NCBI GenBank assembly: GCA_905233565.1
Contig: CAJOCL010000005.1
Coordinates: forward strand, 95,890-159,889
From: an uncultured Synergistales bacterium
GTDB lineage: Bacteria > Synergistota > Synergistia > Synergistales > Aminobacteriaceae
DNA: 64,000 nt
Reading direction: 5' to 3'
Every line of letters begins with the position of its first letter. Positions within the stretch are counted from its first letter, which is position 1. The notes under the pieces were generated by a model. The model had not been told where the DNA came from. It did no database searches and saw only the letters and a program-made list of their open reading frames with translations. The position numbers and the translations under genes were made by a program. Shown here one piece after another: positions 18,432 to 25,411 of the stretch.

Positions 18432-18484
18432 GATAATGAGATTATATCTAGCTGACGTAATATGTAGAGGGTGTAGATTTATTC

Positions 18485-19747
18485 ATGAATAATCAAAAAT
18501 TCAATCGTAGCGCATTAATCGGAGCAGCATTTTTGATGGCAACCTCAGCCAGCGGCCCCGGCTTCCTGATACAGACTGCCGTTTTTACAAATAGATTGGG
18601 CTCTAGCTTCGGTTTTGTCATATTTGTATCATTGCTAATGTCTGCCATTGCGCAGTTAAACATCTGGCGCGTGTTATGTTACAGCGGCAGGCGCGGTCAG
18701 GATATAGCGAACGAACTACTCAATGGGCTGGGATATTTTATGGCCGCGCTGATCGCACTGGGCGGACTTGTTTTCAATATTGGCAACGTTGGCGGCGGTG
18801 CTCTTGGATTCAATACATTGTTCGGCTTCCCTGATAAGATTGGCTGTATCCTATCTGGTCTGCTTGGCATTGTAATCTTCCTTTCAAAACAGACCAAGAG
18901 CATTGTTGATCAGGTAGTAAAATATCTTGGTGCTATGATGATAATCATTATCATGATAGTAATGTTCATCACTAAACCGCCTATAAGCGATGCTGTAAAA
19001 AATACTTTCATACCTACAGCCGATATAAATAATATGTTTCAGGCCATTCTTACACTAATGGGCGGAACTGTGGGAGGCTATATTTGCTTCTCTGGCGCAC
19101 ACCGTCTGATCGATGCCGGTGTAACTGGCAAAAATAAACTCGGCGAGGTAAATCGCAGCTCCGTCATGGGCATTATAATTGCCGGTGTAATACGCGTACT
19201 GCTATTCCTTGCAATCTTGGGAGTCGTAACCCGCTTAACGGGCATTAATCTTTCAAATCCGGCTGAAAACAACGGGATAGTTTCTGATGAACTCAGCAGC
19301 GGCTATACTGGTATATCTAACCCTGCTGCTTACGCATTCTTAGTCGGCGCGGGCAATATTGCTTATCGCTTTGCTGGTCTTGTACTCCTCTGTGCATCTC
19401 TTCCCCCAATTCTTGGAGCGGCGTATACTTCTGTATCCTTCCTGAAAACTTTGTCCCCGTCAATCGAGAAAAACGAAAACTTATGGATTATAGGCTTTAT
19501 CGCAGTATCCACGCTGATGATGATTGTACTAGGAGGCGCAGCAAAATTACTCGTTCTGGCAGGCGCATTGAACGGTCTAATACTGCCCATCTCGCTTGGT
19601 GTCTGTCTGGCAGCCTCTAAGAATAAAAAAATTATGGGAGAAGACTATGAGCATCCGACATGGCTATTTGTTTTGGGCATAATAGTAACTATTATAGCTG
19701 CCTATGTCGGTATTACATCTCTTAGCAGCCTTACAAACCTTTTCTAA
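18485..19747 (+). CDS. NRAMP-family transporter, YcsG-like
   Basis: 420 residues with about eleven hydrophobic segments. The first helix carries TSASGPGFLIQT in place of the D-P-G-N metal motif of NRAMP metal importers, and IGNVGGGALGFN and GGTVGGYICFSGAHR also follow the YcsG-type pattern. In Bacillus subtilis ycsG sits beside the 5-oxoprolinase genes and ycsI. Here a YcsI-like (DUF1445) gene lies next door in convergent orientation, with the two 3' ends overlapping by 4 nt. A substrate other than a metal ion, perhaps an amino acid derivative, is inferred from the changed motif and context. Confidence 0.7.
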   Translation: MNNQKFNRSALIGAAFLMATSASGPGFLIQTAVFTNRLGSSFGFVIFVSLLMSAIAQLNIWRVLCYSGRRGQDIANELLNGLGYFMAALIALGGLVFNIGNVGGGALGFNTLFGFPDKIGCILSGLLGIVIFLSKQTKSIVDQVVKYLGAMMIIIIMIVMFITKPPISDAVKNTFIPTADINNMFQAILTLMGGTVGGYICFSGAHRLIDAGVTGKNKLGEVNRSSVMGIIIAGVIRVLLFLAILGVVTRLTGINLSNPAENNGIVSDELSSGYTGISNPAAYAFLVGAGNIAYRFAGLVLLCASLPPILGAAYTSVSFLKTLSPSIEKNENLWIIGFIAVSTLMMIVLGGAAKLLVLAGALNGLILPISLGVCLAASKNKKIMGEDYEHPTWLFVLGIIVTIIAAYVGITSLSSLTNLF

Positions 19748-20532
19748 TATTTTAGAGCAATATTTTTCACATCAGTTATGAACATATGGCCGGGCGCGTG
19801 AGTGATAACAAAATCCGGCTTTGTGTTCATGATAACGTTTTGAGGCGTTACGCCGCAAGGCCAGAAAACCGGGATTTCTCCAGATCTGATTGTAACGCTA
19901 TCTCCGTAATCAGGTTTTGTAATATCCTGAATGCCGATCTGTTCAGGGTCGCCGATATGTATAGGCGCACCGTGTACGCGTGGCATTGCATTGGTAACCT
20001 GAACAGCCTGAACAACCTGATTATAGGGAATTGGGCGCATACTGACAACCATGTTTCCATGAAAGATTCCGGCAGGATTACAGGGAATGTTAGTATTATA
20101 CATAGGGACGTTTTTGTTTTCCTCAATTTGACGAATCGGAATCCCAACCTCCAGCATTTCAGCCTCGAAAGAGAAGCTGCAGCCGATCAGAAAACTTACA
20201 AGGTCATCACGCCAGAACTGCCCGATCTCTGTGTATTCTCCTGTAAGGACACCTTTTTCATAGACTCTGTATTTCGGCAGATCTGTAGTTACATCTGCGC
20301 CATCGGCCATGACATGGAAATACCGGCTTCCAACGTCCGTAACCTCCAAGACAGGGCAGGCGCGTGGATTCCGTTGAGTAAACAAAAGAAAGTCAAAGGC
20401 CAGATTCTTTGGCAGAATGACCAAATTTGCCTGAGCATATCCGGCACACATACCGGAGGTCTGTGTTGTGATTTTCTTTTCACGAATCAGCTTGCGAACC
20501 TCTTTAGGTTCGACATTAGAGTAAACGTTCAT
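19744..20532 (-). CDS. DUF1445 protein (YcsI / D-glutamate cyclase-like family)
   Basis: About 262 residues matching the family opening V-E-P-K-E-V-R-x-x-I-R then GYAQANLVILP, and MVVSMRPIP, RVHGAPIHIGDPEQIGI, PVFWPCGVTPQ and ITHAPGHMFITD. Family members are annotated as putative hydro-lyases; a mammalian relative hydrolyses D-glutamate-derived 5-oxoproline. ATG at 20532 gives the family-typical start MNVYSNVEP; a TTG at 20547 is an alternative. It is the second gene after the amidohydrolase on this strand. Both fit a small catabolic cluster with the facing transporter. Confidence 0.75.
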   Translation of the reverse strand: MNVYSNVEPKEVRKLIREKKITTQTSGMCAGYAQANLVILPKNLAFDFLLFTQRNPRACPVLEVTDVGSRYFHVMADGADVTTDLPKYRVYEKGVLTGEYTEIGQFWRDDLVSFLIGCSFSFEAEMLEVGIPIRQIEENKNVPMYNTNIPCNPAGIFHGNMVVSMRPIPYNQVVQAVQVTNAMPRVHGAPIHIGDPEQIGIQDITKPDYGDSVTIRSGEIPVFWPCGVTPQNVIMNTKPDFVITHAPGHMFITDVKNIALKY

Positions 20533-20629
20533 AAAAATTTCGCACAAATGCTTCTCTGTTAAGTTAAGGAGAAGCGCGCTATTCTACTTCCTTTCGCTAT
20601 AAATATGTTCAATCTTTGGCGGGTTAAGA

Positions 20630-21622
20630 TTAATATCGTTTAATCAGTGACAGAACGTTCTTTCTGCAGAGCCTTTCTACTGTTTCATCAGATAGTCTGT
20701 CCAATAAGAGATAATACTTACCGATTTCCTTCGGATAATCCGCCCAATGTCCAACTTTATCTGAACCGATCATAAAACGATCCGAATATTTCTCAATCAG
20801 CGCGCCCCACATATCCACAAAAATACTTGTGTCAACTTCTTCGTCCCTCATCAGATCGCCTCTAACATAGTTATCGAAGAAAACCCACGAAATATCAACG
20901 TAGAGATTCGGATTCTCATTCAAAAGCCTTCCTGCGATAATCAGCAGTTCTTCCATTTTTATGCGTCTGGATACGCCGACATGCGCCCAGATGATTTTAC
21001 AGTTTCGATTGTATTCGAGTGCTCTTTGAAGTTCCCCTTGATAAATCGGTTCTTTAGCGTACTGCGGAGAGATATTGTGGTGTACAAGCACCGGCAGCCC
21101 GTAGTCAGCGGCTAAGTCGTAGATCATACGAAACGCAGGACTGTCCATGTGTATGCCCTCACCGTATGACAGTGCTGTAAGGTCATCATGACGGCTCATA
21201 AGTTCTCCGATACCGCTCCAGAAATTCGGATACATCTTGAAAAGCCGCTCGATCTGCGTAGCGGAATTTTTGTCTGTGCAGTCGAATCCGCAGCAGAACG
21301 GATGAAATCTCACACGTAACTCATCAGGGAGAGACTTAAGCTCGTTTGCCAGAATGTAATCTGTTGCCGAATAATAATAACATCTGCTGTCGTTGCTCAT
21401 GTAATACAAGGGTCTGTCTTTCATCAGATAATCCCATTTTTTGACCATCGGCATACCAAAAACGACAGCCTCTGAAACTCCGCTTATATCCATAGCCTCC
21501 GCCAGTGCGCGGAATCCGTCAGAATCCTGTGTAAAATCCAAAAAATGAAGATGAGAATCAATGATATTGTATCTTCGACTGACATTCATTCCGCATATTT
21601 CGATTTGCTTGTCGTAGATCAT
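20630..21622 (-). CDS. Amidohydrolase-family (TIM barrel) metal-dependent hydrolase
   Basis: 330 residues of the amidohydrolase_2 type. Metal motifs are DSHLHF (H-x-H) near the start, HH in VLVHHN, H in WAHVG, and the late Asp in MIGSDKVGHW. Relatives hydrolyse or decarboxylate varied cyclic or acyl substrates, so the reaction is unknown. ATG at 21622 follows GAGAGG by 8 nt. A promoter with TTGACA-N18-TACAAT lies about 70-100 nt upstream on this strand. DUF1445 follows downstream after about 97 nt. Confidence 0.75.
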   Translation of the reverse strand: MIYDKQIEICGMNVSRRYNIIDSHLHFLDFTQDSDGFRALAEAMDISGVSEAVVFGMPMVKKWDYLMKDRPLYYMSNDSRCYYYSATDYILANELKSLPDELRVRFHPFCCGFDCTDKNSATQIERLFKMYPNFWSGIGELMSRHDDLTALSYGEGIHMDSPAFRMIYDLAADYGLPVLVHHNISPQYAKEPIYQGELQRALEYNRNCKIIWAHVGVSRRIKMEELLIIAGRLLNENPNLYVDISWVFFDNYVRGDLMRDEEVDTSIFVDMWGALIEKYSDRFMIGSDKVGHWADYPKEIGKYYLLLDRLSDETVERLCRKNVLSLIKRY

Positions 21623-21690
21623 TATTGTTACCTCTCGTAATTATCTAAATAACTTTCAAACCCAGTGAATTAAGAATAATATTCGCTTAT

Positions 21691-21720
21691 ATTGTATAAC
21701 TCGCGCTTAAGTTCTGTCAA
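21691..21720 (-). promoter_or_regulatory. Sigma-70 promoter of the amidohydrolase-DUF1445 unit
   Basis: On the minus strand TTGACA (21715-21720) and TACAAT (21691-21696) are separated by 18 nt. Expected start is near 21684. Confidence 0.65.
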
Positions 21721-21766
21721 ATTCCGTCAAAGAGAATATGCTTTTTCACACCTTAGCCCTGAAATG

Positions 21767-21775
21767 TGATAGAAT
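21767..21775 (+). promoter_or_regulatory. ffs: Extended -10 promoter of the SRP RNA gene
   Basis: TGATAGAAT, the same box as in front of the antiporter leader at 25288, ends 7 nt before the RNA's predicted 5' end. Confidence 0.6.
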
Positions 21776-21781
21776 ATTACA

Positions 21782-21877
21782 CGTCCGGCTCAATGCGGCG
21801 GAAACCTGCGAATCGTGTCAGGTTCGGAAGAAAGCAGCACTAAGCAGAATTTTTCGGGTGCCATTGAATACCGGACA
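21782..21877 (+). ncRNA. ffs: Small bacterial signal recognition particle RNA (4.5S type)
   Basis: The Ffh-binding signature GTCAGGTTCGGAAGAAAGCA (21817-21836) is nearly the canonical GUCAGGUCCGGAAGGAAGCA. It is flanked by closing helices GTCCGG (21783-21788) with CCGGAC (21871-21876) and TCAATG with CATTGA. This gives a single hairpin of about 95 nt. The RNA pairs with Ffh for co-translational membrane targeting. Its 3' half overlaps, on the opposite strand, the last codons of the glycosyltransferase gene that ends at 21840. Confidence 0.88.
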
Positions 21878-22931
21878 TTATTTCGTTGAACGTCTTCACT
21901 GTTTCACGCTCTGAAAATTCATTCCCCAATTTAAGCGAAACTTCACGCAGGTCATTTACGAAATCAGCGTTATTATAATTATCGTAAATCCTGAATAAAT
22001 CCGGCAGAAGGTCATCAAAATTATTTTTCCCGCAGCGTTCGGAAAAATAACACTTAACGGCATCTTCAAGATTTTCACTTTTCAGCTGTCCGAAATAACC
22101 TGAACACATGGCGATTACGGGACGCATTGAATAAGCTGCTTCCATTGCTGAAGTTGCGGAGGCAAAGACAACATTTGCAGACTCGATATATTTTTTCGGG
22201 TTATCCTGAGTGCCTATTATATTAACGCATTTACGGCCAAGAGATTTATTGAGCTTGTGTGCAAAAATTTTCAGCTTATATAATCTCCAGCCCCCTCCGC
22301 CGACAATATTAATCTTGAAATCCGGTATATGTTCCTGAATTAATTTTATATTGTCAAGCATGTGAAATATTCCCGGTGTTTTGTATCTGCTTAATCTTCC
22401 GAAGCATAAAATATTGAAATTTTTTCGTTCGGGAAGTTCTGACGGTTCAAAAAATATATCAAGCGGACGTGTCATTTTTATAACCGGGATATCTGTATTA
22501 AGTTCGTGTAACTGTTTTAATGTGTCAGGTTCAAACGCCGTGAAAACGCTGCTGTATTTAACCAGTGATTCTATATCGCGTCCGGGCCTGTCAGTTTTTT
22601 CAACAGGATCAAGAAAGTAAGTTATAACCGGCGCACCCGTAATTTTCTTTATTCTCGCTGCCAGCGGAAATGAGCGTCTCGGATCCGTCATTATAACGTC
22701 CGGCCTGAAAAGTTTAGCTCTAATGTCAAAATATATATTGCTTACGCTTGGTGAAGGGCATGTTATGACTTTGAAGCCTTCATCCCTGTAACGTTTCTGA
22801 AATCCTTTTCCTGCCCATCTTCCCACTACGGCGATATTATGTCCTGCACGTTTCAGGGCTGCTCCCGTGTTCAGAATGCAGCTTGTTACGCCGTCAATCG
22901 TCAGCGCGTCCGAACAAAATAATATATTCAT
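21840..22931 (-). CDS. Glycosyltransferase, GT4-like (GT-B fold)
   Basis: 363 residues. The opening MNILFCSDALTIDGVTSC is the glycine-rich acceptor start of GT-B enzymes. The C-terminal donor half shows ILCFGRLSRYK, VNIIGTQDNPKKYIESANVVFASA and a conserved S-A-M-E-A-A-Y-S-M-R-P-V-I segment, matching GT4 with an E-x7-E-like region altered to ATSAMEAA. It is the last gene of a three-glycosyltransferase operon for a surface glycan. ATG at 22931 follows GGGAGTGAAAGA. The 3' end overlaps the SRP RNA on the opposite strand. Confidence 0.8.
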   Translation of the reverse strand: MNILFCSDALTIDGVTSCILNTGAALKRAGHNIAVVGRWAGKGFQKRYRDEGFKVITCPSPSVSNIYFDIRAKLFRPDVIMTDPRRSFPLAARIKKITGAPVITYFLDPVEKTDRPGRDIESLVKYSSVFTAFEPDTLKQLHELNTDIPVIKMTRPLDIFFEPSELPERKNFNILCFGRLSRYKTPGIFHMLDNIKLIQEHIPDFKINIVGGGGWRLYKLKIFAHKLNKSLGRKCVNIIGTQDNPKKYIESANVVFASATSAMEAAYSMRPVIAMCSGYFGQLKSENLEDAVKCYFSERCGKNNFDDLLPDLFRIYDNYNNADFVNDLREVSLKLGNEFSERETVKTFNEIMSGIQWHPKNSA

Positions 22932-22935
22932 TCTT

Positions 22936-23973
22936 TCACTCCCAAAATCTACCGTTTAATCTGTGATACGTCTCAAAAATTTTATCTGACTTATGCTTAA
23001 ATATTCCATTCAGAATTTTATAAACGAAATTTTTTCTGCTGCTCAACATCCTTTTGAAAAGTTCAGGCGTTTTCAGTTTAGGCACATCGTTATTATATTT
23101 TTCGATAATTTCACATGCAGCCTCGTACATGTTTGATTTTTTCAGAGCCCACTGCCTGCATTTTTTTACGGCTTCAATTCTCGATGAATATATATCGCCG
23201 TCAATGATTTCATGAATTTTTTTGATTGAGCCCGTTACGTCATTAATATCAATGATTTCAATTCCTTTTTTGTCTGGGACATTTTCGATAATTTCAGAGT
23301 CTCCGCAATATATGGGCAATGCCCAGCAGACCCAAGAGTCCATTAACTTTTCAGTCCAATAATTTTCATGTATTGAATTTTCCATAACAACATGATATTT
23401 ATACGGTGCTATTGCGTTTAATTTGTCATCTATAGGGTTAAATCCCCTTCCGTAACAGTCAATTATTCCTGAAAATTCTTTCTGAAGTTCTCTCATGAAT
23501 GCCACACGTTTTTTGTGATATTTTGTCTTGTGCTTCAATGATGATATTACGGATATTAAGCGGGATTTTTCGGGAACGTTATAATTCATTGCTTTTCCGT
23601 AACTTGACAAATCGCCGTTAAGACCTGCAAACCAGCCTAACTTAGGATTTGAGATTATCATATTTCCCGAATAACCCGGTATTTCAGATATGTTTACGAC
23701 ATGGCCGAACTGTTCAAGATAATACATGAAGTTTTTGTGTTCGAGAATTTCAGGAGGCTCTGTAATAAATAATATTCTCCGTTCTTTCGGTATATCAGTG
23801 TAAAAACAGGCGTATGGATTTTCATTGACTATGAGCCAGTCAGAACCGTACCAGCTTCCGCGCTCTGACGTGAAGAAATATTTTCCCTTCATGTAACCGT
23901 CACCGTTATCGCTGAACTGTGATAACGCTTTGAAATCGTCAGAGTAAGGTGCAGCAAAGATTTTTACCGTCAT
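22936..23973 (-). CDS. Glycosyltransferase, GT10 (fucosyltransferase)-like
   Basis: 345 residues. The segment YKYHVVMENSIHENYWTEKL followed by DSWVCWALPIYCGD matches the alpha-1,3-fucosyltransferase core (F-x-x-x-x-E-N-S then Y-x-T-E-K, then P-V-Y-x-G). The N-terminal half is variable, as in the family. It may add fucose or a related deoxyhexose to a lipopolysaccharide or capsule; the donor is not proven. Its ATG shares one base with the end of the upstream GT2 gene, and the GT4 gene starts 4 nt downstream, so the three are one operon. Confidence 0.75.
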   Translation of the reverse strand: MTVKIFAAPYSDDFKALSQFSDNGDGYMKGKYFFTSERGSWYGSDWLIVNENPYACFYTDIPKERRILFITEPPEILEHKNFMYYLEQFGHVVNISEIPGYSGNMIISNPKLGWFAGLNGDLSSYGKAMNYNVPEKSRLISVISSLKHKTKYHKKRVAFMRELQKEFSGIIDCYGRGFNPIDDKLNAIAPYKYHVVMENSIHENYWTEKLMDSWVCWALPIYCGDSEIIENVPDKKGIEIIDINDVTGSIKKIHEIIDGDIYSSRIEAVKKCRQWALKKSNMYEAACEIIEKYNNDVPKLKTPELFKRMLSSRKNFVYKILNGIFKHKSDKIFETYHRLNGRFWE

Positions 23974-24989
23974 TAAAATTTGCTCCTCATTTTGTAATAT
24001 ATGCTTGGAATGAACATAATCATTAAAGCCTTAAAGAATGCTTCAGGTTTTTGCCTGAAAGTGTAAAAGCTCAAAGCCCTTCTTAAAATTTTAATGTCAT
24101 TGATATTTTTGAAGTTTGAATTATATTCATTTTTATCATTTTTCATTGCCGACAGCGTGAACTTTCTGATTATGTTCTGAGGCATCAGTATATTTTCAGT
24201 GAATTTCTTTATGCGTTCTGAATTTGAATGTTCGAGCAAAAATTCAGCCGTTCTTTCTGACGCTCCTGTATTGACTTCATAACGCCTGATTTTCTTTTCA
24301 TTTGTGTTTACGCCGCTGAGTGATCCCATTTCAGAATGGTGCATGTAAATATATAAACATTTATCGGAGAACGCTATTTTATCGGCACAGCAGAATACTT
24401 TTATCTGAAATTCAACATCACCGGCCCAGCATGTCCCGTCAAAATATCTCAATCCGTTATCTTCTATGAATTTCCTGCTCATCATAACGGCGCACATGTG
24501 AGGGGCTGCAATGTCTCTGAGCCTGAGATATAAAATCTCTTCACCTGTTCTTATATAAGGGGGCTTAATATTGATCGGCTTCTGAATATCTTTTTTCCCG
24601 TCCGTGAACCTGTCAACCCTTCCGCAGAATGATACATTGCAGTTATACTTGATAATCAGAGAATAAAGGCATGATATGAAATTTTTTTCGGCCATGTCGT
24701 CAGCGTCCATTAAAAGAACGTAATCACCGCCTGAATTTTCAAGCCCCGTATTTCTTGAGGCACATTCCCCCCTGTTATGCTCATGAGTGATTATTTTGAA
24801 CGGCCTTGATGATGATGATAATATTTCACGGGCGATTTTCCCCGTGTTGTCAGTCGAGGCATCGTCAACAACAATAATTTCTATGTTTTCATAGTCCTGT
24901 GAAATAATGCTTTCAAGTGAAAATTTTATCCTTGAGGCTGCATTATATGCCGGAACAATTACGCTTATAAGATGAGGCAAATTTTTCAC
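23973..24989 (-). CDS. Glycosyltransferase family 2
   Basis: 338 residues of GT-A fold. LISVIVPAYNAASRI and the IIVVDDASTDNTGKIA donor site begin the chain, and the metal-binding D-x-D is in LLMDADDMAEKNF. First gene of the operon. A predicted terminated RNA with a consensus promoter lies just upstream on the same strand and may control it. Confidence 0.88.
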   Translation of the reverse strand: MKNLPHLISVIVPAYNAASRIKFSLESIISQDYENIEIIVVDDASTDNTGKIAREILSSSSRPFKIITHEHNRGECASRNTGLENSGGDYVLLMDADDMAEKNFISCLYSLIIKYNCNVSFCGRVDRFTDGKKDIQKPINIKPPYIRTGEEILYLRLRDIAAPHMCAVMMSRKFIEDNGLRYFDGTCWAGDVEFQIKVFCCADKIAFSDKCLYIYMHHSEMGSLSGVNTNEKKIRRYEVNTGASERTAEFLLEHSNSERIKKFTENILMPQNIIRKFTLSAMKNDKNEYNSNFKNINDIKILRRALSFYTFRQKPEAFFKALMIMFIPSIYYKMRSKF

Positions 24990-25016
24990 TCCATTCTAAA
25001 AAATCTATTATACGGC

Positions 25017-25061
25017 AAAAAAAAATGAGGTCTAAATCCCGAATGCACGGGGGTTCGACCT
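25017..25061 (-). terminator. Strong terminator or attenuator upstream of the glycosyltransferase operon
   Basis: Read on the minus strand, a 14-position stem (25048-25061 with 25028-25041, two mismatches) with a 6-nt loop leads, after two bases, into nine T (25017-25025). No gene precedes it on this strand, so it ends a short leader or small RNA. Confidence 0.75.
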
Positions 25062-25195
25062 ATTTTGAGGGGGGTAAAACTATTAAACGATCGAACAAGA
25101 ACGAGGGGTCATCAATGTCATTATTCTCTATGAAAGTCTTTCTTGCAGGTGTAAGGCTTTCCTGACTTAATTTATTTCGTCATTTGTTCGTTACA
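25017..25195 (-). ncRNA. Predicted ~180-nt small RNA or attenuated leader
   Basis: A consensus promoter (25202-25229) would start transcription near 25195, and the strong terminator ends it near 25017. The RNA has no long ORF. Helices seen by eye are CGAACAA with TTGTTCG (the latter near 25101-25107), an enclosed AAGTC/GACTT stem with AGG/CCT inside it, and the terminator hairpin. The size recalls 6S RNA, but I cannot draw the single long hairpin with a central bubble that 6S needs. It may instead be an attenuator for the glycosyltransferase operon, whose first ATG is 28 nt beyond the T run. Confidence 0.5.
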
Positions 25196-25201
25196 TCAAA
25201 C

Positions 25202-25229
25202 ATTATAACCTGAAATTCTTATATGTCAA
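25202..25229 (-). promoter_or_regulatory. Consensus sigma-70 promoter
   Basis: On the minus strand TTGACA (25224-25229) and TATAAT (25202-25207), 16 nt apart. Both hexamers are perfect. It is the strongest promoter in the window. Confidence 0.8.
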
Positions 25230-25287
25230 TACTTAATTAAATTGCTCAAGAATAAGATATTTACGCAGGTGCATACAGACAAAAAAA

Positions 25288-25296
25288 TGATAGAAT
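25288..25296 (+). promoter_or_regulatory. Extended -10 promoter of the antiporter
   Basis: TGATAGAAT with predicted start near 25303, giving a leader of about 110 nt. Confidence 0.6.
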
Positions 25297-25302
25297 ATTC
25301 GC

Positions 25303-25411
25303 TAATTAAACCCCTTTGTGCATGAGTGCTTAGGGGTTGTAGTTTTTTGCTTGGCTCTTTCGCGGCATGTGCAAACAAAACGGCAAAAGAAAAAAGAAAG
25401 GAGAGAATAAA
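25303..25411 (+). promoter_or_regulatory. Structured 5' leader of the cation/proton antiporter, possible riboswitch
   Basis: AACCCCT (25309-25315) pairs with AGGGGTT (25332-25338), and six T follow 4 nt later (25343-25348), so it can act as an early terminator. A second stem pairs TTTGC (25346-25350) with GCAAA (25371-25375) and competes for part of the T run. CTCTTTC (25355-25361) can pair with GAAAGGAG (25396-25403), the ribosome-binding site, leaving one bulged G. The layout is what a regulated leader would look like. Ion-sensing riboswitches upstream of KefB/Nha-type antiporters are known, but I did not match a class. Confidence 0.45.

Noticed and set aside
19786..20562. 258-codon plus-strand frame opposite the DUF1445 gene
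   Set aside because: It is antisense to a clearly conserved protein, has no recognisable motifs and no ribosome-binding site.
25028..25061. Resemblance of the hairpin sequence to a CRISPR repeat (GTCGAACCCC...GGATTTAGAC on the minus strand)
   Set aside because: Only one copy exists, there are no spacers and no cas genes nearby; it is better explained as a terminator stem.
25021..25070. T-loop-like GGTTCGA on the plus strand, as in tRNA or tmRNA
   Set aside because: No acceptor stem, anticodon arm or tmRNA tag frame could be drawn around it.
25017..25195. Direct call of 6S RNA (ssrS)
   Set aside because: Size fits, but I could not draw the central bubble flanked by long closing helices, so it was left as an unclassified RNA.
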